A stretch of 64,000 bases of DNA from Anthracocystis setariae (lineage: Eukaryota > Basidiomycota > Ustilaginomycetes > Ustilaginales > Ustilaginaceae), in NCBI GenBank assembly GCA_928724745.1, contig CAKMXJ010000032.1, positions 434,001 to 498,000 on the forward strand, given 5' to 3'. A program made the position numbers and the translations under genes. Positions 21,080-30,573 of the stretch are shown one piece after another. Numbering within the stretch: the first letter of the stretch is position 1; each line of letters opens with the position of its first letter. The notes below the pieces were generated by a model. That model had not been told where the DNA came from. It saw only the letters and a list, made by a program, of their open reading frames with translations, and ran no database searches.

Positions 21080-22393
21080 ATGGCGGCCAGCGCAGAAGTC
21101 TCCGGCTCGGGGTCAGGTGGGGACAAGCCCGCTTCTGGCTCATTCAAGCACATTGGCAACAAGATGAAGCGCACAGAACTCTATCGCAAATACAAGGCCG
21201 AGAAGCGCAAGTCGAAGCTCGCCAAAAGATCTGCACAAGCCAAGGAGGAGCGTGGGCAAGACGGTGCAGCTAAGAAGGCAGCTCGTCTCGCGGCGAACAA
21301 GACCCGGACGATCGAGAACACTCGAGATTTCAATCCGACCATCATCAATGCGCCCAACACACACGAAGGTCCTGGGCCGAGTAATCTGAAGAAGACAGTG
21401 GAAGGCAAGGGTGACGATCAGGACAGTGACGCAGAGGAGGCAAGCGAGGGGGAAGAGCAACTGCACGAGCAGGAGGCGGCGGAAGAGATCGACGATGATG
21501 AGGATCCAAGTGCGCCACCAGCCATCCTCATTACCACCTCGATGCCTTCCTCTTCCACTTCACCCCACCTCGAATCGCTCAACGCCCGCTCGCATCCTTC
21601 CGAAAGGACCAGAGAGTTTGTCGATGAGCTGCTCTCCGTCTTTCCCGGTGCCGAATACCGTCCACGCGCAAAGGCCCAAGGCGTCGGATTAGGCAAGATC
21701 TGCGGTTGGGCTCGGGACCGACGCTTCGGAGCCGTGCTTGTCGTCAATGAATCTCGCAAGGTCCCCTTCGCACTCACCGTCATCACCTTGCCGCACGGTC
21801 CCACCGCTTTCTTCCGTCTCACCTCCATCTTGACCGGAGCCGAGATCTACCGCAAGGCCCGCCCCACGCCTCATACGCCCGAGTTGATTCTGAACAACTT
21901 CACCACCGTTCTCGGTCACCGTGTTGGTAAGGTTCTCCAGTCTCTGTTCCCCAAGATCCCTCAACTCGAGGGCAGACAGGTGGTGACGTGTCACAATCAG
22001 CGTGATTACATCTTCTTTAGGAGGCACAGGTATATGTTCAAGAGCGACGAGAAGACGGCATTGCAGGAAATTGGTCCGAGGTTCACGTTGAAGCTTCACA
22101 GTCTCAAGGAGGGGTTGCCGAAGGGGGCGGGAGTTTGGGATGGAAAGTATACAGGCGAGTACGCCGAGCTGGAGCCGGAGGAATTGGAGGCATTGCAGAG
22201 ACAGGCGGAGGATGGTGGAGAAGCTGTAGCAGCAGGAGAGGCTGTGGAAGGAGAGGTTGGGGTGCAGAAGAGCGGAGCTGCTTCGTCTGGGTCGTCATCG
22301 AAGAAGAGGCAGAGGGGAGAGGAGGAGACGGTGGGGTTGGACTTCCAGTGGAAGCCAAAGATGAGCGTGTCCAGGCGAAACTTCTACCTCTAA
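21080..22393 (+). CDS. RPF1: 60S ribosome biogenesis factor Rpf1 (Brix domain)
   Basis: 437 residues, one exon. The basic N-terminus has FKHIGNKMKRTELYRKYKAE (conserved in Rpf1). An acidic linker (about 110-150) follows. The Brix domain covers about 150-350: ILITTSMPSSS opening strand, SLNARSHPSERTREFVDELL, FGAVLVVNESRKVPFALTVI, LPHGPTAFFRL, NNFTTVLGHRVGKVLQSLFP, VVTCHNQRDYIFFRRHRY and LQEIGPRFTLKLHSLKEG. The tail has a low-complexity insert and ends in FQWKPKMSVSRRNFYL, the usual Rpf1 ending. Rpf1 is a nucleolar factor required for 27S pre-rRNA processing in pre-60S particles. The ATG at 21080 starts directly on conserved sequence. Confidence 0.92.
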   Translation: MAASAEVSGSGSGGDKPASGSFKHIGNKMKRTELYRKYKAEKRKSKLAKRSAQAKEERGQDGAAKKAARLAANKTRTIENTRDFNPTIINAPNTHEGPGPSNLKKTVEGKGDDQDSDAEEASEGEEQLHEQEAAEEIDDDEDPSAPPAILITTSMPSSSTSPHLESLNARSHPSERTREFVDELLSVFPGAEYRPRAKAQGVGLGKICGWARDRRFGAVLVVNESRKVPFALTVITLPHGPTAFFRLTSILTGAEIYRKARPTPHTPELILNNFTTVLGHRVGKVLQSLFPKIPQLEGRQVVTCHNQRDYIFFRRHRYMFKSDEKTALQEIGPRFTLKLHSLKEGLPKGAGVWDGKYTGEYAELEPEELEALQRQAEDGGEAVAAGEAVEGEVGVQKSGAASSGSSSKKRQRGEEETVGLDFQWKPKMSVSRRNFYL

Positions 22394-22835
22394 TCACGAG
22401 CTTGTCATCATCCGTATGCACATCGTTCCACTTCCTGTCGTCGCAAATTTTGTACTTTTACATTCTCTCGATATTCCATTGCCGCTTTTGCTTTTGAGAG
22501 TTCAACGTGCTACGTGAGCTGCTACTATGTTCGTTGGTGGCCAAGTTCAAAAGCGAAGAGCAAGGGTTGAAACTTATCAAGCTTGCTTCTTCGCAGTTAG
22601 CAAGGGTGACTAGGCAGAGGCAGCCAACGCGCGCTGTGGTGAGCTGGAGAGCGCGTCCGAGTTGCAGCAGCAAGAATCGCAACTGCATCGGTTGGACCCT
22701 GAAGTGCTCTCCACCTTCTCACCAGATTGCTTGCACTCCTACCTCACCTCTACCTCCAACTCACCTTCCCGTCATTCCCATCACAAGCCAGCACGAGCGG
22801 CGTCAGCCGCCCCCCTCGACACCACACGACGCAAC
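22394..22835. promoter_or_regulatory. Intergenic, RPF1 3' region and SWD1 promoter
   Basis: 440 bases between tandem genes. T-rich just after RPF1, then pyrimidine-rich (CT/CA) immediately before the SWD1 start, as is common in fungal 5' leaders. No other feature seen. Confidence 0.35.
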
Positions 22836-24551
22836 ATGAACGCCCAACTCCTCAACCCATTCACTCTCGACCACCCGGACTCGGTCTCGCACACCTTTTC
22901 CACCGCCGAATGTACAACGCTCCTCTTCAATCACGGCCACAACTCCTTCTCCGGTCAATACCTCGCCGTTGGTCGTGCGGACGGCCTCATTACGATCTGG
23001 GACATTGAGACCAAATCCGTCCTACGCGTGCTTGTCGGTCATGTACGCGCGGTCAGTGGTCTAGCTTGGAGCAGCGGAAATAGGTATCTTGCGAGTTGCG
23101 CCTCGGATTGGAACTTGATCGTCTGGGATCTTGCAGCCAAGACTTCGGCCGGACCAGTGTTGAGGAGAGCTGCAGTGTCTGATAGCGTCGGGGAGGAGGG
23201 TATGAATGGAGAAGGGGGCGAAAAGAACGGGTTACCGTTGGCTTCGGAGAGGAAGAGGACGGTGAGGTTCGACTGTGCTGTATCCTCGGTTCAGTTCGCG
23301 CCAGGGAATAGCAAGAAGCTCGTGGTGGTACTCAGCAGCAACCAGGCCTTTCTCATCGACATTGACGAGAAGGTCCGAATTCGCAGAAGGAAGTCGACAT
23401 CCTCGAGCTCGAAAGGGCCGTTATTGGAGGTGGAGGATGTTGATTCGGACCCCATCCGTATTCCCCTCATCATTCCTCCAGGGGAAGCGGAACAAGATTC
23501 GACGACACCTGGCATCACCGCCGCGCGCTTCACTCCAGATGGCCGCTTTGTAGTTGCTGGCACTTCGAAAGGTGGATTGCTAGTATTTGACCCAGACTCG
23601 GGCGAGTTGCTCGACGAAAAGAAAGTACTCGGCTCTGTTTCCGGCGTCAAAGAACTAGCCTTCGATGCGCCCGGTCGCTTCTTGGTAGTCAACTCGAACG
23701 ATCGTGCGATCCGCCTCCTCTCCGTCTCCACCACCTCTCTCACCCAACAACCCACCGAAGAAACCGCATCCAGATCCACGAAACGACGCAAAACCTCGCT
23801 GGAACTGGCACTGCTGCACAAACTGCAGGACACCATCAACCGAACCGCCTGGGTCAACATCGGCTTCTCGCCTTCATCCGACTACATCTACGCCGGCGCT
23901 GCACACAAGGCGTCGCACAACGTGTACATCTACGACCGCACGTCCGGAGTGCTCGAGAAGATCCTGGAGGGACCAAAGGATTGGTTGATCGGTGTGGACT
24001 GGCATCCGAACCGGCCGATGTTGGCGAGTGTCAGCAATGCTGGCGTGGTGTATGTGTGGTTTACGCCGACCGAGGAGATCTGGAGTGCGTATGCGATGGG
24101 GTTCGAGGAGTTGGACGAGAATCGTGAGTATGAGGAGCGCGAGGATGAGTTTGATTTTTATGAGGATCGCCACAGGGTCGAGGCGAGGAGGTTGGTCGAG
24201 GAGGAGGCGGCGTTTGTGCGGATTACCGAAGAGCCGTTGGCGAGTAGATCGAATGCTGTCGGGAGGATGAGATCGAGTATAGGTGCAGACGAGGTGTTGG
24301 AGAGGTTGGATGTCCCACGAGAGGCGAGGAGTGGAAAGTGGGTGAGAGCGCTCGAGAGGATCACACCGAGTCTCGCGGGGATCAGCAGCGAGTCAGGATG
24401 GGTGCGGGACGACAGTCAACGACAGAGCGATGCGGAGCAGCAGGTAAAGGAGCTCGTGTTCACTTTGGTCGACGACGACGCCGAGGGTTCATTCGTGATT
24501 CCTCCGCGATTGGAGGCGGACTACTCTGACTTTCACGACGACCACATTTGA
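22836..24551 (+). CDS. SWD1: Set1/COMPASS subunit Swd1 (RbBP5 homologue)
   Basis: 571 residues from the ATG at 22836 (MNAQLLNPF). The frame is open from 22662, but the upstream part looks like untranslated leader. WD40 propeller signs include YLAVGRADGLITIWDIETKS, HVRAVSGLAWSSGNRYLAS, SDWNLIVWDL, FTPDGRFVVAGTSKGGLLVF, WVNIGFSPSSDYIYAG and LIGVDWHPNRPMLASVSNAG. After the propeller comes the diagnostic hinge WSAYAMGFEELDENREYEER followed by EDEFDFYEDRH, corresponding to the RbBP5 segment that contacts Ash2 and the Set1/MLL catalytic module. Swd1 is a core scaffold for histone H3 Lys4 methylation in the nucleus. Two low-complexity insertions lie between blades. Convergent with the esterase gene 142 bases away. 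Confidence 0.92.
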   Translation: MNAQLLNPFTLDHPDSVSHTFSTAECTTLLFNHGHNSFSGQYLAVGRADGLITIWDIETKSVLRVLVGHVRAVSGLAWSSGNRYLASCASDWNLIVWDLAAKTSAGPVLRRAAVSDSVGEEGMNGEGGEKNGLPLASERKRTVRFDCAVSSVQFAPGNSKKLVVVLSSNQAFLIDIDEKVRIRRRKSTSSSSKGPLLEVEDVDSDPIRIPLIIPPGEAEQDSTTPGITAARFTPDGRFVVAGTSKGGLLVFDPDSGELLDEKKVLGSVSGVKELAFDAPGRFLVVNSNDRAIRLLSVSTTSLTQQPTEETASRSTKRRKTSLELALLHKLQDTINRTAWVNIGFSPSSDYIYAGAAHKASHNVYIYDRTSGVLEKILEGPKDWLIGVDWHPNRPMLASVSNAGVVYVWFTPTEEIWSAYAMGFEELDENREYEEREDEFDFYEDRHRVEARRLVEEEAAFVRITEEPLASRSNAVGRMRSSIGADEVLERLDVPREARSGKWVRALERITPSLAGISSESGWVRDDSQRQSDAEQQVKELVFTLVDDDAEGSFVIPPRLEADYSDFHDDHI

Positions 24552-24693
24552 TCACACATGGCAATCGCAAACTTCAAGCCCAAGTTCCCTATGTGGTGCA
24601 TTGCTTTTTTTCATTGCGATACCGAGACGAGGCCACGATTCCTAGTAACACATGCGGGCTAGTACATTTCACGTCTAAAAGAGGAAAGAAAGC

Positions 24694-26424
24694 TTAGAAA
24701 CCAAAAACGGCAGCAGCTTTGGGGTTGGTCAGAGCCTCCATCGCCTCCTTACGATACGTGTCTGGAATCTGGGTAATGTTGTCACCCTTGAGCTGGAGGA
24801 GCATCTCACCGTCTTCGTACTTGGGCCAAGGAAGCCCCGACAGCACGGCAGGATCGTGGTAGTTGACGAAACTGATGTACGAAGCCGGCATCTTTTCCGC
24901 CAACACTGGGTCCTTGATCCTTCCATCCGGTCGGACGAAGAAGTACTTGAGTTCGGAACCGTGATACGGGCCGAGGGCAGAGCCGGTACCGTTGGGATAC
25001 TTGTCGTTCTGGGCGAAAAGGAACGACCAGGTCTTGCACTTGTTCTGCCTCCACGGAAGCATCGAGGCAGCCAGGTAGGTTCGACGGTGAGCCTGGAAGG
25101 TGAAGTCGCCAAAGAACGCGCCGGAACGCTTATACTGGTTGGACTCGAGTGGTGGCAAGATGCGGCTCTCGAGGTCGTACGTCGTGTTGGCACTGGTGGC
25201 AGTTCCTTCGTTGTAGTAAGGCGAGCCTTCCTCGGGAATGTCCGGGTATGCCTCGAAGACGGCCTGCAACACCTCCTCGGTGTCGGAGGTGTTGTAGATC
25301 GTGCCAGCGGTGCGCACCCACGTCTCGAAATCAGAGCTGCTGTTGAGCATCTTCTGCGCAAACAGCGGACCTTCGTTGAGGTTGTTGCCCTGAATAATGG
25401 GAATGTCAGCGAGCTTGCCTTGCGGAAGGTTGATGTGAGGGTAGTTGGTGATCAGCTCGTAATCGACCAGAGGCAACCAAGCGAGTGCGCCAGGGATCGG
25501 GAATGTACCACCTGCCATCCCGGTGAGCATCAAGCCCACATTCTGCACGTTGGTTGCATTGGCTTTGCGAAGGCAGGGCAGCAAGGGGGCCGTGGTGCAT
25601 CCGACACCAGCAGCGAGGTCGGCGAAAGTCTTTTCGACGGTGGGGTGTTTGGGCGTCAGCAAAGGACCCGGTGCAATTCCTCCCGAGTCCATGATGGCAG
25701 CATGGTAGAGACCCTGAGTGTCGCCATCGTAAGCAAACGTCTGCAGAGCAATGCTCATGGCACCAGCCGACTCGCCGAACAACGTAACGCGACCTGCATC
25801 ACCGCCGAACTTGCCAATGTTGTCCTGAACCCACTTGAACGCCAGCCTCTGATCGTACAGGGCAGCATTCGGTGTGGCCGAGTCACTATCGGCGATCTCG
25901 GAACCTCCGATAAAGCCAAACGGACCGACGCGGTAATTGGCAGCGACGAACACCATCGGCTTGCCCAGCTCGACACTCTTCTGTACCAGTTCACTGGCAT
26001 TGTAGGCAGGGGTGCTTCCCATGAAGAAGGCACCGCCGTATACCCAGATCATGACGGGGAGGTTGTCGCCCTCGGAGACGCCCTGCGGTCGAACCACGTT
26101 GAGGTTGAGACAGTTCTCACTCATATTGTAGAGCGCAGAGGGAGCGCCAGGCTGCATGCAGATGTCACCAAAGCGCGTAGCGTCAATGTCACCTTGCCAG
26201 CCCTGGATCGGCTGGGGCTTGGCGAAACGAAGGTCACCAACGGGTGCTTGGGCGAAAGGGATGCCGAAGAATTGCTCCAGGCCGTAGTTCTCATCGACGG
26301 AACCTGTGACTTTGCCAGTGTCGATGTCAACGACGGGGTTCTCACATCGCTTCTCGAGCGCATGCGGTAGTGCCGATGAGAAGCCGATAGCTGCGGCAGC
26401 CGTAGCGAGAAGTGACCACCTCAT
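24694..26424 (-). CDS. Secreted type-B carboxylesterase/lipase
   Basis: 576 residues with signal peptide ([20 protein letters not shown]) and a Lys-Arg at 25-26 typical of Kex2 cleavage. Alpha/beta-hydrolase of the cholinesterase/Candida rugosa lipase type: [25 protein letters not shown], oxyanion-hole YGGAFF (129-134), nucleophile in GESAG (Ser219), probable acid in NEGPLF (Glu351) and catalytic His in [12 protein letters not shown] (His488). The full catalytic triad is present, and several Asn-X-Ser/Thr sites suggest glycosylation. It would hydrolyse acylglycerols or other carboxylic esters outside the cell. The substrate cannot be fixed from sequence. No introns, full length for the family. 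Its promoter faces a 4-kb gene-poor region. Confidence 0.9.
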   Translation of the reverse strand: MRWSLLATAAAAIGFSSALPHALEKRCENPVVDIDTGKVTGSVDENYGLEQFFGIPFAQAPVGDLRFAKPQPIQGWQGDIDATRFGDICMQPGAPSALYNMSENCLNLNVVRPQGVSEGDNLPVMIWVYGGAFFMGSTPAYNASELVQKSVELGKPMVFVAANYRVGPFGFIGGSEIADSDSATPNAALYDQRLAFKWVQDNIGKFGGDAGRVTLFGESAGAMSIALQTFAYDGDTQGLYHAAIMDSGGIAPGPLLTPKHPTVEKTFADLAAGVGCTTAPLLPCLRKANATNVQNVGLMLTGMAGGTFPIPGALAWLPLVDYELITNYPHINLPQGKLADIPIIQGNNLNEGPLFAQKMLNSSSDFETWVRTAGTIYNTSDTEEVLQAVFEAYPDIPEEGSPYYNEGTATSANTTYDLESRILPPLESNQYKRSGAFFGDFTFQAHRRTYLAASMLPWRQNKCKTWSFLFAQNDKYPNGTGSALGPYHGSELKYFFVRPDGRIKDPVLAEKMPASYISFVNYHDPAVLSGLPWPKYEDGEMLLQLKGDNITQIPDTYRKEAMEALTNPKAAAVFGF

Positions 26425-27078
26425 TTGGGATGATGGACCAAGCTCTGTATCGACCTCGGTGATCCACTAGGAATGATGGCGATCGGCGTAGGGTGGCGAG
26501 AGAGGAGGGAGGTGGGAAGGTGGCAGTAGAAGGTGTGGATGACGCGGGATTCGTCCGCTTCTTGGGTTTTGGAGGCATCGTTCTTATAGGTTATGCCGAG
26601 GACTCATCCTTCCACAGTATGCTATGGTTGGCAGGCAGAGAGCAAGAAAATGGAAAGGGCTGCTCGACTGCGTCGTTCAAGATTCGCACTGCTTCCAAAA
26701 CGCACAGGAATGAACGTCCAACCGGCACCATCAAGTAACCCAACCTCGCTTAGTGCCCGTTGCAGACAAACCTCGTGCGCAGGGTTAGACCGGCAAACAA
26801 GATGACCCAAGTGAGAAGAGGGTATAACGGCACCTTCCATGCATCGTCCGCCGCAGGTGGAGAGTCAGCTTGGCGCCATACATTGGAGGCTTCCCACGGT
26901 CAACTGCGGCAACCAGATGCCCGGCGGCAGCTTCCTCCTCTGATCACATTGTAGATCTGCTGCGGAGAGGTCGTGGCCGCAAACACCCTGGCAACGCGCG
27001 GGGAAACACTTCTTCGTGCCTTGCTGATCGCCAGTGGCAACTAGGTTCATGCTCAGACAGATTGTGATGCAGGCAGGC

Positions 27079-29536
27079 TACAGTATAGTCAATTGGGCAG
27101 GTACGATGGTGGAACCTCCGCAGGGAAAAAAAAATGGTCCTGCAACACTTTGCAGTATTCAACGGCGCGTAGCAGGGATTTGTCGAGTTATGCGAGCAAC
27201 GCTCGCCCAAGAAAGCTAAAGATGCCACCGACGGAGCCAGATCCCTTCACCGCCTGCAGTGTTCCCCGGATGCGGGGCACCAAAGGCAAACGTGGGGCAC
27301 TCATTGACGTCTAGGTCAGGGTGTGGGGAAGAGAGTGTACAGTAGTCATCGTGGCTGAATGCTTCTGAAGCTTCCATACCACGGCGGAGTGCAGGGGCGT
27401 CGTGCATAAATGGAAGGATCGTGGGAGGGTGCTTCTGTGGTGACAAAAGGCTTGCAACTGGAAGTTGAGCGAGACAAAAGATAGGGCCGAGATATATGGC
27501 CTCATGCCAACGCAAGTCGGCCGATATTCGCTGGATAAGACGGCACCGGTGAATTCTGCTATCAAAATGTTGGGCCACTTTCTAGCTCGTCTCTACACGC
27601 TTGCATATGGGTCGCTGCAATACATGCGGCCTCCCTTGGCGCCAGAAAGCATCACCTACCCCGCAATTTGGACAGCATACAGTACGTTCATGCCGCCAAG
27701 CATGCAGACCTTGCTTCTGTTTTAGGATGCAGGTCGAAAAGATGCACAGGTCCAATCGTTCGGCCGTCGAGAGCCGTTGACGTTGGAAGATAGGCACGGA
27801 TCTTTCCTTGATCGCATGCAAGACCCGCAATTCGATGTGCTTGCTTGCGTGCGAGACAAGCATATCACGGACGGTGTCTGATCCTTGTGCTGTCATGTGA
27901 GATCTCGATCTTGAGCATATCTTGCGGCACCTCGGAACGGAGCCTATGTGTCTACTACCAGAGTCTGCAGTTCAGCCTCGGTCAGAATCTCCCAGTGACT
28001 CGGGAAGGGCCTTGGCAAGCAGCACCTCGCCGTCCAATACAGCAACTCTGCGCTATCATGAAGGTGTTTTATTCATCGTGTTCGTCTGCGCGACAGCTCC
28101 CCGGGCTTTCGTCAATGTCGTCCATCTGCGTGCTGTCCTGACCATCATCTTGCGAAGGATACGGAATCTGAAGGTCGAGTTGATGAAGATGCTTCAAAAT
28201 GCTCGAGCCAATCTGATTAGCAACCTGGTTAGGCTGAGACAAGAGAGCTACAATAATGACAGACAAGCAATGAAGAAGGTTTACAGTTGACAAGAGATGG
28301 AGCGATCGGGATCGGGCCCGACGCCATCTCAATCTTGAAGATGAAATCAAGGGCTTGGTCGGTAAGCGCCAAGAAATTGTGATGATGAGTGCACGGGAAT
28401 GCAAGCTTTGGACTGGTGCAGTTCAATATACAGTACAAATACAGCATGTGACAAGTGCTGTCTCGTGCAGGTCATTGTCCGCAAATGAATACAGTACGGT
28501 ACCGGTACAGTATAATACACACGTAACTCATGCACCCACTCGTAGAAGCGTGGACAGAGTGTGGCGCCTAAACCAAAGTGGCACCTCAGACGCGGTCCTT
28601 TAAAACGCCCCGAAGCGAGTCCAACGCATCAGTTATGGCTGAACGATTTTTCGACAAAATGTCAGACGCAAGGAACAAACGCAGGGCGCACGCCACTCGC
28701 TCCGTGTCATCCAACCCTCGTCTGCCGTCATTGCCAAGGATGCCCGCTCGGACTGCAAACTTGGTAGACTGACGTACTCGAAACACGGAAGGATCAAGCA
28801 AGGGAGGTTGTGCAGCCCCAGCACAATGACTGATTACAGAAGCGTAGGATGGTCCGGACGCCGACTCAGAAGATGTTCTTGGAGCCTGACTGGCTCATCC
28901 AAACACTTGACAGCTCGCAACTACATAGGAACCTGCGCAAGATGTCGAGCCGCCTACCAACAATAAAATAGCGATCCGGTCTTTGACCCTTGAATCGCAA
29001 ATGGGAATGGACAAAACTGGAATCTGCTTCCGAGAAGGGCCAACCTAAGAAGAGCTACACGGTAGGTGAGGTGTGGGCGAAGATGCGCGCGGTAACCTAC
29101 ACACAGTACTTTTCATCGGCGACTCCGAGCGTCGAATCTAGACAAGGTTTGCATCGCCTCTCACAACCTTCTTTCGTGTGGCCAACCGTGAGAACCCGCG
29201 AAGCTTTGCGTTCCAATTTGCCTCAGCAAGGGCAGCACCCGAAGGATGTCGCGAATACGAGCATACATATAACAGATAACAACGACAGAATCACGTTTGT
29301 TTGTTGCTCGCTTGATTGCAAAATTTGGATGAGGCGTGGCCGATTCCATGGGTTCAGCCAGGTTCCGACCGACCTGCAAAAAAAAAATAGGAAAAAAAGA
29401 GTTTGAAAGCTGCAATGGGCCGGGAAACTTCGGTCTTGCCTCGGATATGTACAGTAGTGTGGGTTAAAATTTGACTCGCTTCGGGCGTGCCGAATGCCCT
29501 CCTCACTTCGATTGGCGACCTCTGTGGCGTACAGTA
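27079..29536 (+). repeat. Cluster of eight TACAGTA heptamers
   Basis: Exact TACAGTA starts at 27079, 27338, 27678, 28429, 28490, 28506, 29450 and 29530. Chance expectation, counting both orientations, is roughly one per 8 kb, so eight in 2.5 kb is a clear excess by eye. All are in the same orientation. No function known to me. Confidence 0.6.
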
Positions 29537-29863
29537 TACTGCACGAAGAAGCTCCATACGCTCTAGCGTATCCGTTGCATGGTGAAGCGTCCCATGATGA
29601 GATTGCCGTTCTGCGCAGTATACAATATGCACTAACCAAGTACGGACTGATTTCGCTGATTCATTCATTCATTGCTTGGTTGCTTGCTAATTTGGTCTGG
29701 ATTTTCCAAACCCTTGACTCCACTTGGCCGTCAGGTCTCATCATGACAAGTGCGGAGCAGATACGGCATCCCGATGGTACGCGCGCATCAAACTATAGAA
29801 GTACACATCAAAGCATCCAAAGTATGTGGTCACTATCCTTCGATAGGGCCCATCGACTCTGAT

Positions 29864-29900
29864 GAAAGAAAGAGAGAGAGAGAGGTAGAGAGAGATAGAG
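29864..29900 (+). repeat. Purine (GA)n tract
   Basis: Imperfect (GA)n/(GAAA)n microsatellite about 700 bases upstream of the zinc-cluster regulator. Confidence 0.7.
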
Positions 29901-30573
29901 ACGCGGCTGCTGTTCCGACAACGCTCTCGAAGCAGGCCCAGGCTCGCTCCGGATGGCGCGGAACTAGGCGTTTATGTGCGTCTCGTGCAGTTGGTCGTTT
30001 TGATTTGAAACGTGCATTAATTAGCGCTTCTCGCATTTCATTCCGAAGCCCTTCATCCCTTTTGGCTTTCTCATTCTTGGCCAGACCGACCAAAACCCTT
30101 TCTACTTTCACTCTTCCAACTTCTGTCCCCATCGATTCGATATCGAAAACCTTCCCGCTCTCTCACCACCAAGTGCACCTCGCCGCATCGTTACAATCCG
30201 CTCAGTCCCACTGTAGACCACTCAGCTTCGGTATCTGCTGTCCTTTTTCTCTCCAACTCAGCTCACACACCCGCTCTACTCGCTCGCCAGCGCCTTCCAG
30301 CATCACCTTTAGGCACACAACTCAGGAACAAGCCTGATCAATCACGCAAGGTCGTAACGCCAGTCGGCAAGCTCGCCAGACCATCACTCTCAAGGCGTGG
30401 CCCCTCTCCTCTGCGACAGCAAATCGTTACCACTGTCTTTGCATGTCAATGCCAGAGCTGTAACCGACTAAAACAGTCCGACAAGCATCTTCGTCTGCTT
30501 GCTTTTGTACCTGCGCAATGGTATGACACAGAAAACTCAGCTCTGCCAATCCCTTGCGAGTCAATTCGTTACT

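Larger units (their letters stand above)
26425..30573. other. 4.1-kb gene-poor region upstream of the esterase and the zinc-cluster regulator
   Basis: No frame here shows the codon bias of the neighbouring genes or a recognisable family. Noticed contents are eight copies of TACAGTA, all on the plus strand, between 27079 and 29536; a purine (GA) tract at 29864-29900; and a pyrimidine-rich leader-like stretch from about 30020 to 30570 before the regulator. The region may combine two long promoters with decayed sequence. Confidence 0.45.

Noticed and set aside
24856..26370. 504-codon open frame antisense to the secreted esterase
   Set aside because: Same cause as above; the sense strand has an intact catalytic triad and signal peptide.
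28069..28447. Possible two-exon minus-strand gene with a 37-base intron
   Set aside because: The frames join in phase, but the intron would be far shorter than the 89-125 bases of the supported introns, and the product has no recognisable family.
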